From: Desarmillaria ectypa
Lineage: Eukaryota; Basidiomycota; Agaricomycetes; Agaricales; Physalacriaceae
DNA length: 64,000 nt
NCBI GenBank assembly: GCA_030407005.1
Contig: JAUDYN010000010.1
Coordinates: 1,798,001-1,862,000, forward strand
Direction: 5' to 3'
Shown here in pieces: positions 1 to 9,814 of the stretch. The notes under the pieces are model-generated. The model was not told the origin of the DNA. It worked only from the letters and a program-made list of their open reading frames with translations, and made no database searches. The position numbers and the translations under genes are program-made. Every line of letters starts with the position of its first letter. Positions within the stretch are counted from its first letter, which is position 1.

Positions 1-542
1 GACTATCTGAGGGATCTATATAATATGCTAACTCATCGGGCAGACCAGCATTGTACACCATTGCTATGCCCTTGCACTGAAATAGAGTTCGATGCACATC
101 TTCACAACGTAAAGCTAGCGCTTCTTCGCAGTGAAAGATGGAGATTTTAGTAATACCGAAACACGAGGAACCGGAGAGTCTCTACCATCGTTGTTCTTTC
201 CATAAGGCCCCAACTTGACGCCAATGGTTAGGTGCCCTACAACTTATGTGAGGTGACTAGTCTTCCGTGATTGTTCATAGACTCGTGACGGATATTTGAA
301 GCACTAACGAACTGGGAGAACGGAAAGAAGAACTCACCCCGAACTCGAAATCGAGTTACGATTGCAGGTTCCCTCCTCTGAGTCAGCCGGTGGCAACACA
401 TCTACACATCTGACCCACCTTCATGCATCAATGTAAACTGTAGTGATACGCGGCGAAACGATACAGCTTCTACGACTTTCATCTACTGCCATCAGGCCTC
501 GTTCCCTTCCTCATATCTCCCAGACTATTTCACATTCCACCC
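1..542. repeat. Flank shared with the 4.08-4.59 kb region
   Basis: This stretch has no gene of its own that I can support. Its sequence parallels 4077-4593: similar blocks run from the start of both regions (for example the 'cactgaaataraGTTTGATG'-type block near 85 and 4150) up to the ATG of the two membrane-protein copies. The last 70 nt before the ATG are almost identical. It is therefore the 5' flank of a duplicated unit, with copy A downstream here and copy C downstream of 4593. Confidence 0.6.
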
Positions 543-1310
543 ATGTTCAGCAAGTTATCCATCTCCCGTCACCACATCACACTCGAAGCCGCCGGCCTCG
601 TCGCCCTCGTAGATATCTCAATCGTCACCATGAGGACAACTCTAACGGCGACGGCCTCCCCCCTCGATGTCCTCCCCTCGCACCCGGCATGCATTAACAG
701 CAATCTGCTGAAGAAGTCAACCACGGAGAATTCTCGACGACTGGTTCGATAACCAAAGCATAACGTCTTCCGTGTGGAGAATCCTGCCACTGTTAGCTAC
801 CTGCAGCGCATCGATCGCACCGGCCACTTCGTCACTGCCAGGGTATCCATGAACCCCAACCCCAACCCCAACCGCCTCGTCCAATCCTTCTACGTTGCTG
901 GGGTCCCAGCGACACTGCTATACCTCCTCGGTCAGATCCTGGCGATCGTTGTGCTCGCATTACTTGCGGCTATACAGGACTGGTAGGGATTCTGGGTGCT
1001 GAGAATCGATAGCAGCCAGAACGCTCAATGTGATCGCGATCAGGCGGAGGAGCAAGGACTCGGAAGTGTGGAAGGGCGCTCCAGAGGAGGGCGGGGGCGA
1101 TCTCCTCATTCTTCCAACTCAGGATTGCTGGGTATACTTACGGGGATCCATGCACTATATCAAGACCGTGACGGTGGAAGAAAGGCTCCGAGATCAGGGT
1201 ACAGCGGAGTTTTTTTCGTCGCTCTCCCAACGCTGCTGGTCTATGCGGTTGCTGCCCACAGTACCAGTAAAATCGGATTCAATGTCACATCATTTCGACA
1301 GAATCTCATA
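543..1310 (+). pseudogene. Multi-pass membrane protein family, copy A (decayed)
   Basis: The reading begins like intact copy C (MFSKLSISRHHITLEAAGL) but the frame is lost after about 50 codons. It returns at 774 with 'MENPATVSYLQRI' and the first helix pair ('AGVPATLLYLLG'), then hits TAG at 984-986 where copy C reads TGG in 'QDWWG'. Further frame changes follow; fragments matching the later cytosolic loop and third helix can be picked out to about 1310. The coding DNA and the 5' flank are both close to copy C, so this is a duplicate of C (or the reverse) that has since decayed. A protein product is unlikely. Confidence 0.8.
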
Positions 1311-1942
1311 AATACCATCGTAATGTGGAGACTGCTGCCTAATATTCGTCGCAGCTAATCTGCCTCGTCGAGGGATAGCTCCGGCACCCATGCACTATCA
1401 ACTTCACAAGCAGGTAGTGGAGGGTCATAGACTCCTTCGTTCGACTTGATGCCCGTTCTCTGCCAATAACACCTGTGCCACTAGAAGACCCACGCTATCG
1501 GTGAATTGGGTGCTGATGAAAAGGTTGGGCACCTAACAAACATGGGGTGGTCATTCTGTTGTGGAACTTCTCGGGTGCTGCAAAAGCCACGGACTTCCTG
1601 GGCTGATGGAAGTGTCATCAATAGATGTGCCAGGCAGGGAAAACGGTGCTGCAACGTTGGACCCGTGTGGCTAAGTTATGTAGAGAGAATGCCAGATGGC
1701 TAGCGGTAGTCGCGGTGTGAGGCTACGAATAACGGAAAAGCATGGTACCCTGTTCTAATCGTGCACGTGATCACCCAGGAACACCCAGTGCTCCAATGAG
1801 TGGCAATTTGATTAGCAGTTTGAAGTCCCCCAAGTCCGCCGCCACGTTCCCTGTGGCTATCACCAACAATATAGCACCGTCAAAAGCTACGATATTGCTC
1901 GATTCAAATCCTTCTCACCTTCCCAGCTCTCGAGATTTTTCC
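1311..1942. other. Intergenic, nothing recognised
   Basis: Short overlapping open frames only; none resembles a known protein or another part of the window. An in-frame upstream ATG for copy B exists at 1742, but the family alignment favours the start at 1943. Confidence 0.5.
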
Positions 1943-3062
1943 ATGTTCGATACTTCCTCTATCTCAGGTCATATCAGCCTCGAATCTGCGGGGCTCGTCG
2001 CTCTAGCTGATCTCTCCACTGTTGCAGTGAGGACGGCTCTGACGGGGACGGCATCCTGGATTGATATCCTTGTCCTTGCCCCAGGCATGCATCAACAACA
2101 ATCCGCCGACGAGGTTAATCGCGGGGAATTTCCACAGACTGGTTCATTGATAAATGGATATGTTTTTCGTATCGAGAACCCCGCCACTGTCAGCTACCTC
2201 CAACGCATCGGCCGTACCGGATGCCTTGTCACTGCTCGGGTGGAGCCAAAACCAACATCCAACGATTCACTAGAAATCCCTTATTTTGGGGGCATTGATC
2301 TCTCGCCACAAAATCAACACTTCTATATTGCTGGCGCTCCCGTGGCTCTGCTATATTTATTATGTCCGATCTTGACCATCGTCGTCTTCGCACTCGTGGG
2401 CTTCATCAAGGATTGGTGGGCACTAGGGGTCTTGGGGATGCTTGTCCTGTCTAGAATGATCAACGTGTTCATCATAAAACGGAGAGTTTCAGACTCGGAG
2501 AATTGGAAGGGGACGAAAGAGACGGGCGAAGGGGATCTCCTCGTAGTTCTGAGTCAGGATCGCTGGGTCCGTTTGCAGGGGGATCTATCTGATGTTAAAC
2601 GGGTGACGGCAGGCCAATGGCTACGGGACGGAGGATCGAGTAGAGAGCCTTGCTGTAGGGATTGCTACCCTATTGGTATACGCGGCGGCAGCCCTTGCTG
2701 GTAACGCATCGACGGTGGGGAGCTTGCTCATTGCATTGTTGCTTCTTTGCTCTGTCGCTCTTTTGGCTCTCTGCAACTCTTTCACACATCGGCTGCAAAT
2801 GTACGATTGCATCGTGCAGGAGGAAAAAAGATTGAAGAGGCGTTATGGTGGGAGGTTGGACATGGTCAAGGACCTCATTGTGGAGGAAATTGAGCATTCA
2901 AGTGGGAAGGGTAGTCAAGACGATCGTGAAAGCGATCTGGGTGAATGGGCCGTTAGCATGGGCCTTATCAAACATCGCCAACTAGAGATTATTCTTACTG
3001 AGATTTCTGGGGGACTGAAGCCTCCCAGTTTATCTGTTTCTCCCGATGCCAAGACGCGCTGA
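1943..3062 (+). pseudogene. Multi-pass membrane protein family, copy B (one frameshift)
   Basis: From 1943 the frame encodes the whole first two thirds of the family: 'LESAGLVALADLSTVAVRTA', 'APGMHQQQSADEVNRGEF', 'YVFRIENPATVSYLQRIGRT', a helix pair near 2325-2470, and the loop 'DLLVVLSQDRWVRLQGDL'. Right after 'TAGQWLRD' (about 2625-2640) the frame slips by one nucleotide. The rest, 'ATLLVYAAAALAGNASTVGS' through 'EWAVSMGLIKH', continues in another frame to the stop at 3062. Read without correction the protein would end at 2704 and lack the last helix pair. Everything else is well preserved, so the lesion is recent or an assembly error. Upstream in-frame ATG at 1742 is possible but not shared with paralogues. 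Confidence 0.75.
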
Positions 3063-4076
3063 TATGGATATCGTTTTTGACTTTTTATCGGCTACAACGC
3101 TTTATTTTCTCCAATGATTATTCCTAGCATGCCCATACGATGCCCCCCACAGGCATGATTGCTCTCGGGGCGATAGTCCGATGTTCCAACTGTGATGCTA
3201 CAAGATCCTCGGATTTAATATCTAGAGCGCGGGTCCATCCGTACGACCCATTATGCATTATGTCGCGGCAACCACCGAAGAAATCCACGACGGTTACTTT
3301 GGTGATCACCGGCACGTAGTTTTCAGTCTTTCAGCTCGGGGTGATATAACTGGACTGCTGAACAGAGACAAGGTGCTCGTGCTATCTCTTGTATGTATTC
3401 AAGCTATATCCGTCGATTTTTTTTTTTCATCTTAAAAGTTAACGATTAAGTCTGTCGCATTCCAGTTGTTCGGAGGATCCACGATTCGCTTAAGAAGAAG
3501 CAATATTCAGGAAGGGACCAGCTATCTATCGGCGCCACAGACGATGCTGAAAATGTGCAAGTCGACGCAGTCATCTTGTCCTTGTTCGATCGTGCCTGTT
3601 ATGGCATCGCCTTGCATGTTCACCTCAATGTATCGTCTTCTTTTTCCCTCCTCAAGATATCACCTGCTTGACCTTTTTTGAGGACGACAAAGATGGAGGA
3701 AATGCCGATCATCTGGCGTAAGTCTGCGGTTCTCTAAATTCAACGCTTTCCTAATACGTTTCCACCTTATCCTCTCAATAATCGCTTTACCTTTGAATCT
3801 TTAACTCCGAATCCTTTCATGGGCATGTCGCTACTGACCTTGGCTGGATAAGTTCGTCCATCAACATCCCCCTCGCCATACTGGACATCTTGACCCTGAT
3901 TTGATAGGCCTCTAATTCCGAATCTGTCGATAGCGGCGGCATCAACATCCATGAGAACATACCATAATAGCCTAAATTTCAAGAGTACGGAAAGGCACCA
4001 TTCAAGTTTCGACTTATTTTCATACATGCCAAATCGTACCGCCTTGTTGTGAGAAATATACGATGATGATTGCGCG
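3063..4076. other. Intergenic, nothing recognised
   Basis: Contains several short open frames on both strands with no recognisable motif. A short pyrimidine/T run lies near 3417-3428. I see no supported gene. Confidence 0.5.
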
Positions 4077-4593
4077 ATCTCTGTCATGCTAAACCATCGA
4101 GCAGATCAACATGGACGCGATGTTGCTGATTGTGACAGTATTACAGCACTGAAATAAAGTTTGATGTATATCTTCACAGCATAAGGCTGGTCCTTGACCG
4201 GACCAGCGTTTCTTCACAGTGAACTCGCTCCAATGAAAGATGACATTACAGAGGAATTGGGGAAAAGTTTTCTCCGCTATCAAACCCATCATCAACCGAG
4301 GCCCTGCCCTGACGCCGACCAGCCACGTTCAAAAATAGTTAGGCGTCGAAGATTGTCTATACGATTGTGAATGCTGCAAGTACTTTGTATCTTTGAATGG
4401 TGGTAGCAAAGACACATACGTCATCCACCTCTTGCCCTTCTTCCGTCTTTGTTCTTTGATGTAAACCGTTGTGATACGCGAAAAGATACAACTTCGGCCC
4501 GAGACAGCCAAAGCCTGTCGTTACCTACAGCTTCGTCATGCGCGCAGCCTCGTTCCCTTCCTCATATCTCCCAGACTATTTCACATTCCACCC

Positions 4594-5652
4594 ATGTTCA
4601 GCAAGTTATCCATCTCCCGTCACCACATCACACTCGAAGCTGCAGGCCTCGTCGCCCTCGCAGATCTCTCCATCGTCGCCGTGAGGACGGCTCTAACAGG
4701 AACAGCCTCCCCCCTCGATGTCCTCCTCCTCGCACCTGGCATGCATCAACAGCAATCTGCTGAAGAAGTCAACCGCGGAGAATTCCCGACGACTGGTTCG
4801 ATAACCAATGGATATGTCTTCCGTGTGGAGAACCCTGCCACTGTTAGCTACCTGCAGCGCATCGGTCGCACCGGATACCTCGTCACTGCCAGGGTATCCA
4901 TGAACCCTTCCCACGACCCTACTTTATCCCAGTACAGCCGCATCGTCCAATCTTTCTTCGTCACTGGGGTCCTCGCGACGCTACTATACCTCCTCGGCCC
5001 AATACTAACGGTCGTCGTGCTCGCATTACTTGCGGCTATACAGGACTGGTGGGGATTTTGGGTGCTGGGAATGCTGATAGTCGCCAGAATGATCAACGTG
5101 ACCGTCATCAGGCGGAGAAGTAAGGACTCAAAAGAGTGGAAGGGTGCTCCAGAGAAAGGTGACGGGGATCTCCTTGTTCTTCTGAGCAAGGATCGCTGGG
5201 TGCGCTTACAAGGGTCCTTGCATGATATCAAGACCGTAACAGCAGGCGAATGGCTCCGAGATCAGAGTACGCTGGAGAGTTTTTTCGTCGCCCTCGCGAC
5301 GCTGCTGGTGTATGCGGCCGCGGCCCTTGCCGGGAACGCGTCGACGATGGGGAGCTTGCTTATCGCTTCTTTGCTGCTCTGCTCCGCCGCCCTCTTAGGT
5401 TTGTGCAACTCCTGGACTAGATGTTTGCAGATGTACGACTGTATCGTGTGGAAGGAAGGAATGTCGTCCAGGTATAACCGGAGGTTGGATATGGTCAAGG
5501 ATTTGATTCAGTCGAGCGGGCAGGACGAATGGGCCTTTGAGATGGGTTTGAAAAAACATGACAAGCAGGAGGCTTCTGTTGGGTTCGATTCGTCATCTGA
5601 AGTATCCAGGTTCTCAAGTCGCAGGCCTAGTACTGATGACCAGAAATGTTGA
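4594..5652 (+). CDS. Multi-pass membrane protein of unknown function, copy C
   Basis: An uninterrupted 352-codon frame without introns. The start is the ATG shared by all paralogues (MFSKLSIS...); a longer in-frame start at 4471 exists, but its extra residues overlap DNA that is non-coding in copy A. Visible parts in order: an N-terminal apolar stretch ('AAGLVALADLSIVAVRTALT'); 'APGMHQQQSAEEVNRGEF'; 'VENPATVSYLQRIGRTGY'; two helices around residues 120-175 ending in 'DWWGFWVLGMLIVARMINV'; a cytosolic-type loop with 'DLLVLLSKDRWVRLQGSL' and 'VTAGEWLRD'; two more helices ('ALATLLVYAAAALAGNA', 'LLIASLLLCSAALLGLCNS'); then a hydrophilic tail longer than in copies D and E. I know no function for this family; similar hypothetical membrane proteins occur across fungi. 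Confidence 0.85.
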   Translation: MFSKLSISRHHITLEAAGLVALADLSIVAVRTALTGTASPLDVLLLAPGMHQQQSAEEVNRGEFPTTGSITNGYVFRVENPATVSYLQRIGRTGYLVTARVSMNPSHDPTLSQYSRIVQSFFVTGVLATLLYLLGPILTVVVLALLAAIQDWWGFWVLGMLIVARMINVTVIRRRSKDSKEWKGAPEKGDGDLLVLLSKDRWVRLQGSLHDIKTVTAGEWLRDQSTLESFFVALATLLVYAAAALAGNASTMGSLLIASLLLCSAALLGLCNSWTRCLQMYDCIVWKEGMSSRYNRRLDMVKDLIQSSGQDEWAFEMGLKKHDKQEASVGFDSSSEVSRFSSRRPSTDDQKC

Positions 5653-6414
5653 CTTGATGGTTTTGCCCGTCTTTCTTGTAGCGTTGAGTTCGCGAGGATC
5701 TCTTGATAAGTAGTATACTGTAAAATAGCCGGATCTTCGTACTTTTAGGGTTTTGCACTGCCGAAAGTCAGAATCGGGTGCGCAGATGAAGTTGAAGGAA
5801 AATAGAATAGGCTCGGTGGATAGCGGCCAAAAATTCTACTTTTCTATCCACTACAAAAGCCCAAGCAGAGGCAAGCCCGATCGACAGCTTTCGAGGACTT
5901 CAAGCTAAGACTCGGCCTGTCATTTTCAAAGCCTTGAGCCGGCCCTAAATGGACTCCGTAGCTATTGAACCAGCATTTCACCTCCTTCCTCGCCAAACGT
6001 GGTGCCAGGAAAACGCCGAGAACCGGAGTTGCGCCTCTTGACAAAGAATTACCATCACATAGTTGTGTTTACATCGACAGCGGCGATGATAAATCACTCG
6101 GTATCTGGAACATAGCCAGCTGCATCTCCTGGACTTCCCAATGCGTTGTGGTCTTGTTCAAGGGATTCTAGGAAACGGTACGTCTTGGGGCTCCTCAGTA
6201 AATCCTCAATTGTTCTAACCTGAATGTGCAGTCGGTGCTCTACGAGTAATGCTGCCACCTTTACTTGATATTTTCGAATGCGTTCATTGGATACTGGTTA
6301 ACAGACATTCCGTCATTGTCATCGCTGTCCAAGTCAGCCATTGACCGATTCAAGGCTTGCCGTAGTCCTGTGGACGGGCTATGGACTCTCAGATACCAGA
6401 ATAAAATATTCCAT
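5653..6414. other. Intergenic, nothing recognised
   Basis: No supported gene. A 68-codon frame at 5965-6171 has no recognisable motif. Confidence 0.45.
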
Positions 6415-6535
6415 GGATCTTTATCGCGTCCCATTTCGGTCGCCTCGTCACCGCCAAGGTATCTCCAAACCCATCTCTCGACGATAGCATATCCGTCGCG
6501 TTATAATCTCCCGCCAAATTGGCACTGATTCTATA
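6415..6535 (+). pseudogene. Relic of the membrane protein family
   Basis: In one frame this reads 'HFGRLVTAKVSPNPSLDD', which parallels 'IGRTGHLVTARVSPNPS' of the neighbouring copies, and then stops. It is a short fossil of a further copy between C and D. The match rests on about 20 residues, so it is tentative. Confidence 0.4.
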
Positions 6536-6769
6536 GGTGCCGTGAGAGAGGCGGTGTCGAGTAACAGCAGTGTGACGGAAGCGCCTAAATTAAATACACA
6601 GCCTGGAGTACTTTAGCCAATGGTATCGTGAAGGAAACACAGTTTTACCGCCGCCTTCGATGATGTACGGTTCGCACGCTCAACACGTTTTACTTCCTAC
6701 GTTCATCTACTTAGCACCCCAACCATGCCCAACTCTTTCTCCTTTATAGCTCATTCTCAAGTCCCACTC

Positions 6770-7762
6770 ATGCTATCCAAATCGTCCATATCCCAACACC
6801 ACATCCTCCTACAGGCGGCGGCGCTCTTCGCGCTCGCGGATCTCCCGACGGTCGCCACCCGAACAGCGGTAACGGGTACGGCGTCCTTTTTTGACATATT
6901 CCTTCTCGCACCCGGAATGCACCGCCAGCAGTCCGTCGATGACATCAACCACGGCGAGTTCCCCACGACGGGCGTCATGACTACCGGGTATGTCTTCCGC
7001 GTCGAAAACCCTGCAACCGTGAGCTACCTCCAGAACATCGGGCGCACAGGGCACCTCGTCAACGCACGTGTACTCCCAAACCCATCATGCAACGAAGAGC
7101 TGTCCTACCTCAACCGCCACCTCCAGTCATTCTTTGTCGCGGGCGTCCCGGCGACGCTGTTCTACACCGTCGGGCCGGCGCTCACCGGTGTCGTGGTGGC
7201 ACTGCTGGGTGCTATACGGGATTGGTGGGGTCTTGGCGTGTTGGGGCTGTTCATGTTGTCGAGGTTGATCAATGTGGGCATTATCAAGCGGAGAAGTGTG
7301 AAAACGTGGAAGGGCATGCCGGAGCCGGGGAAGAATGGCGACCTTCTCATACTCCTCAGTCAAGATCGGTGGATACGTCTGCAGGGATCGGTAGATGATC
7401 TGAAGACGGTTACGGCAGGGCAGTGGTTGCGAGATAAATCTATGTTAGAAGGATTCGTTATCTCCTTTGCCACACTGTTGGTCTACGCCGCTGTCATACT
7501 CGCCTTCAACGCATCGACGGTGGGGAGCCTTATGATTGCTTGCTTGCTACTGTGTTCTTCCGCCCTTTTGGGCCTCTGCAATTCCTTGACTTCATGTTTG
7601 CAAATGTTTGATTGTATTGTCCGTATAGAGGGAGAGCCGATAAAGTACGAGCGGAGATTATACATGGCGACAGAAATGATTGAAAAGAGCGGGAGGAATG
7701 ACTGGGCTATTGCCATGGGACTCATCGTTCCCAAAAATCCTATGGCGCCAGTTAATGTTTGA
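6770..7762 (+). CDS. Multi-pass membrane protein of unknown function, copy D
   Basis: An intronless frame of 330 codons from the ATG that aligns with copies C and E (MLSKSSISQHHILLQAAAL); an in-frame ATG 15 codons earlier at 6725 is the alternative. It keeps all family blocks: 'APGMHRQQSVDDINHGEF', 'VENPATVSYLQNIGRTGH', helix pair ending 'DWWGLGVLGLFMLSRLINVG', loop 'DLLILLSQDRWIRLQGSV' and 'VTAGQWLRD', second helix pair 'ATLLVYAAVILAFNASTVGS' and 'ACLLLCSSALLGLCNS', and the C-terminus 'APVNV'. Copy E is the same length (330 codons) and also ends in 'VNV', so D and E are closest in layout. They lie tail to tail. Codon third positions are GC-rich, unlike the surrounding spacer. Function unknown. 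Confidence 0.87.
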   Translation: MLSKSSISQHHILLQAAALFALADLPTVATRTAVTGTASFFDIFLLAPGMHRQQSVDDINHGEFPTTGVMTTGYVFRVENPATVSYLQNIGRTGHLVNARVLPNPSCNEELSYLNRHLQSFFVAGVPATLFYTVGPALTGVVVALLGAIRDWWGLGVLGLFMLSRLINVGIIKRRSVKTWKGMPEPGKNGDLLILLSQDRWIRLQGSVDDLKTVTAGQWLRDKSMLEGFVISFATLLVYAAVILAFNASTVGSLMIACLLLCSSALLGLCNSLTSCLQMFDCIVRIEGEPIKYERRLYMATEMIEKSGRNDWAIAMGLIVPKNPMAPVNV

Positions 7763-8821
7763 GATGCGGGGTTACCTTGTCCCTTAGTATCCAATTTTTC
7801 AGTGCGAGTTGAATGCCTGTCCTCTGGTGACATCCACAGTGATGTACATGATCTATGTCTATACTCAAATTTTCTACAAGTGATTACAGCTAATGGTAGA
7901 AATTTTAGAGAATACAAGTGCTCTGGGCCTCAAATACCAGTTCAGTCTTGCAAGAAGAACACACAAATGGCTTAAATTACATTATAGACATGATGCAGAA
8001 CTGATTAAAGCAATATGAATATATAAAGACAAGTCCGAGTCCATCCAGCATGAGCATGAGAGCAGAAGCATAGGCATTGGATCTAGCAGAGTAATGCATA
8101 AAGAACATATGAGTTTAGAGGTCCAGAGTCTTAAGGAGCAAAAGTCATAATCCATCTGGTGGATGATCTATTAACAAACAACTCCAAAGAGACAAAAGAC
8201 ATGTACCAAGCAAAAGCATCCATCTGTTAACAGAGGAAAGAGTGTAGTGAGCCTAGCATATCTGGAGCAGTGACCGTACAACAAGCCATCCGCAGTATCA
8301 AGGCATATTCACTATTTAATGACCAAACTCGTAACAGTTTCTCTGCGGGCGTCCTGTCATTGACAAATGTAATCTTCGACAAAACCATCCATTCATCAAA
8401 TGGTGCTAGAATAACCTTTTCACAGAAAATCCCCCATGCCAGGGTTAAACACGGGATCTTTCTCATTGTACTGAAATCACTGTATCTCAATGTCAAGATT
8501 ACAACCTAGAATTAAAAGGTATGTGGGACGAGCTACAATGCAAAATAATTCAATGGTATCAGCGAAAGCCCGAGAAGGAATGAGAGAAGCATAGGATGTC
8601 ATACTGTGCTACAGAAAATAGGATAAAACGGGACGATGACCACCGGAAGACATTACTGATGTCATTGTACCCAATCCCATGAAAGGTTTGTCTATTTTTT
8701 TTGCGGGATGTCGCAGTTATGCATGGAATGGCGACATAAATTTGGGGTACATCTTCACATTGAACTTTTTTGGAAGTTATATTTTTTTCGGGTATCAGTA
8801 TATAAGATAGACTTGCACATA
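7763..8821. other. Spacer between convergent copies D and E
   Basis: AT-rich, with only short open frames on both strands and no recognised motif. It should contain the 3' ends of both converging transcripts; no clear shared terminator sequence could be picked out. Confidence 0.5.
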
Positions 8822-9814
8822 TCAAACATTGACCATGCCTTTCTCACCAGGATCAGGAAGTATCAGTCCCATGCCAATGGCCCAGTCCTTTCGGCCCATC
8901 TCAGCAACCAGCTGGTCCGCCATTACCCTCCGCCGCGGATACCTTTCTGAGATCCGTACTTTCCGGATGACCCGATCACACATTTGCAGACATTGCGTCG
9001 AGGAATTGCATAAAGTCAAGAGAGCGACCGTGGACAGAAGTAAACCCGCGATGAGCAAGCTCCCTGCCGTCGATGCATTGAAGGCAAGAACGGCAGATGC
9101 ATAGACCAGCATGGTGGCACACGTGACAGCAAAGCGCTCTGCGGCGGTCAGATCTCGCAGCCACTGGCCTGCTGTTACAGCCTTGAGGTCCTCTATCGAC
9201 CCCTGCAAGCGCACCCAGCGATCCTGACTCAGTAGGATGAGAAGATCCCCCTTCTCACCCTTCTCCATTGCACCCTTCCATCCTTTTTCGTCCCTCCGTT
9301 TAATGACGACCGTATTGATGAGTCTCGACAACGCGAATCCCCCCAAAACTCCCAAAGCCCACCAATCCCGAATAACACCCAGTAATACGAACGCGATGAT
9401 GGTCAACACCGGGCAAAGAGCGTACAGCAGAGTGGCGGGAACTCCAGCCACCAACAAGGACTGAATTAACTTGTTCTGTTTGGACAGACGCTCGTCGTAA
9501 GACGGACTTGGAGATACGTGGGCGGTGACGAGGTGACCTGTTACACCAATATCCTGGAGGTAATTCACGGTGGCGGGATTTTCAACACGAAAGACATATC
9601 CAGTAGTCATCGCGCCAGTGGTAGGAAATTCGCCACGATTTATCTCATCGGCAGACTGCTGCTGATGCATGCCTGGCACGATGACTAGGGTGTCAAAAAT
9701 CGATGCCGACCCAACAAGCGCCGTTCTGACACTAGCAGCAGAAACGTCTGCGAGAGCGATGAGCCCGGCGGCCTGGAGGGTCACCTTGCCTGAGGTAGGG
9801 GACGGATCCAGCAT
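8822..9814 (-). CDS. Multi-pass membrane protein of unknown function, copy E
   Basis: A 330-codon intronless frame starting at the family ATG (MLDPSPTSGKVTLQAAGL); a start 20 codons earlier at 9874 is in frame. Family blocks are all present: 'VPGMHQQQSADEINRGEF', 'VENPATVNYLQDIGVTGH', helix pair ending 'DWWALGVLGGFALSRLINTV', loop 'DLLILLSQDRWVRLQGSI' and 'VTAGQWLRD', helices 'ATMLVYASAVLAFNASTAGS' and 'AGLLLSTVALLTLCNSS', and the C-terminal 'GMVNV'. It is the only copy on the minus strand and marks the edge of the family array. The four to five predicted helices and the conserved 'DRWVRLQG...VTAGxWLRD' loop suggest a membrane protein with a conserved cytosolic patch; nothing more can be said. 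Confidence 0.87.
   Translation of the reverse strand: MLDPSPTSGKVTLQAAGLIALADVSAASVRTALVGSASIFDTLVIVPGMHQQQSADEINRGEFPTTGAMTTGYVFRVENPATVNYLQDIGVTGHLVTAHVSPSPSYDERLSKQNKLIQSLLVAGVPATLLYALCPVLTIIAFVLLGVIRDWWALGVLGGFALSRLINTVVIKRRDEKGWKGAMEKGEKGDLLILLSQDRWVRLQGSIEDLKAVTAGQWLRDLTAAERFAVTCATMLVYASAVLAFNASTAGSLLIAGLLLSTVALLTLCNSSTQCLQMCDRVIRKVRISERYPRRRVMADQLVAEMGRKDWAIGMGLILPDPGEKGMVNV

Noticed and set aside
4471..4593. Longer start for membrane protein copy C
   Set aside because: The extra 41 codons match non-coding flank in copy A, and copies D and E align from the later ATG.
7068..7398. Alternative-frame ORFs inside membrane protein copy D
   Set aside because: Shadows of a GC-rich coding region; the same frames are not kept in copies C and E.
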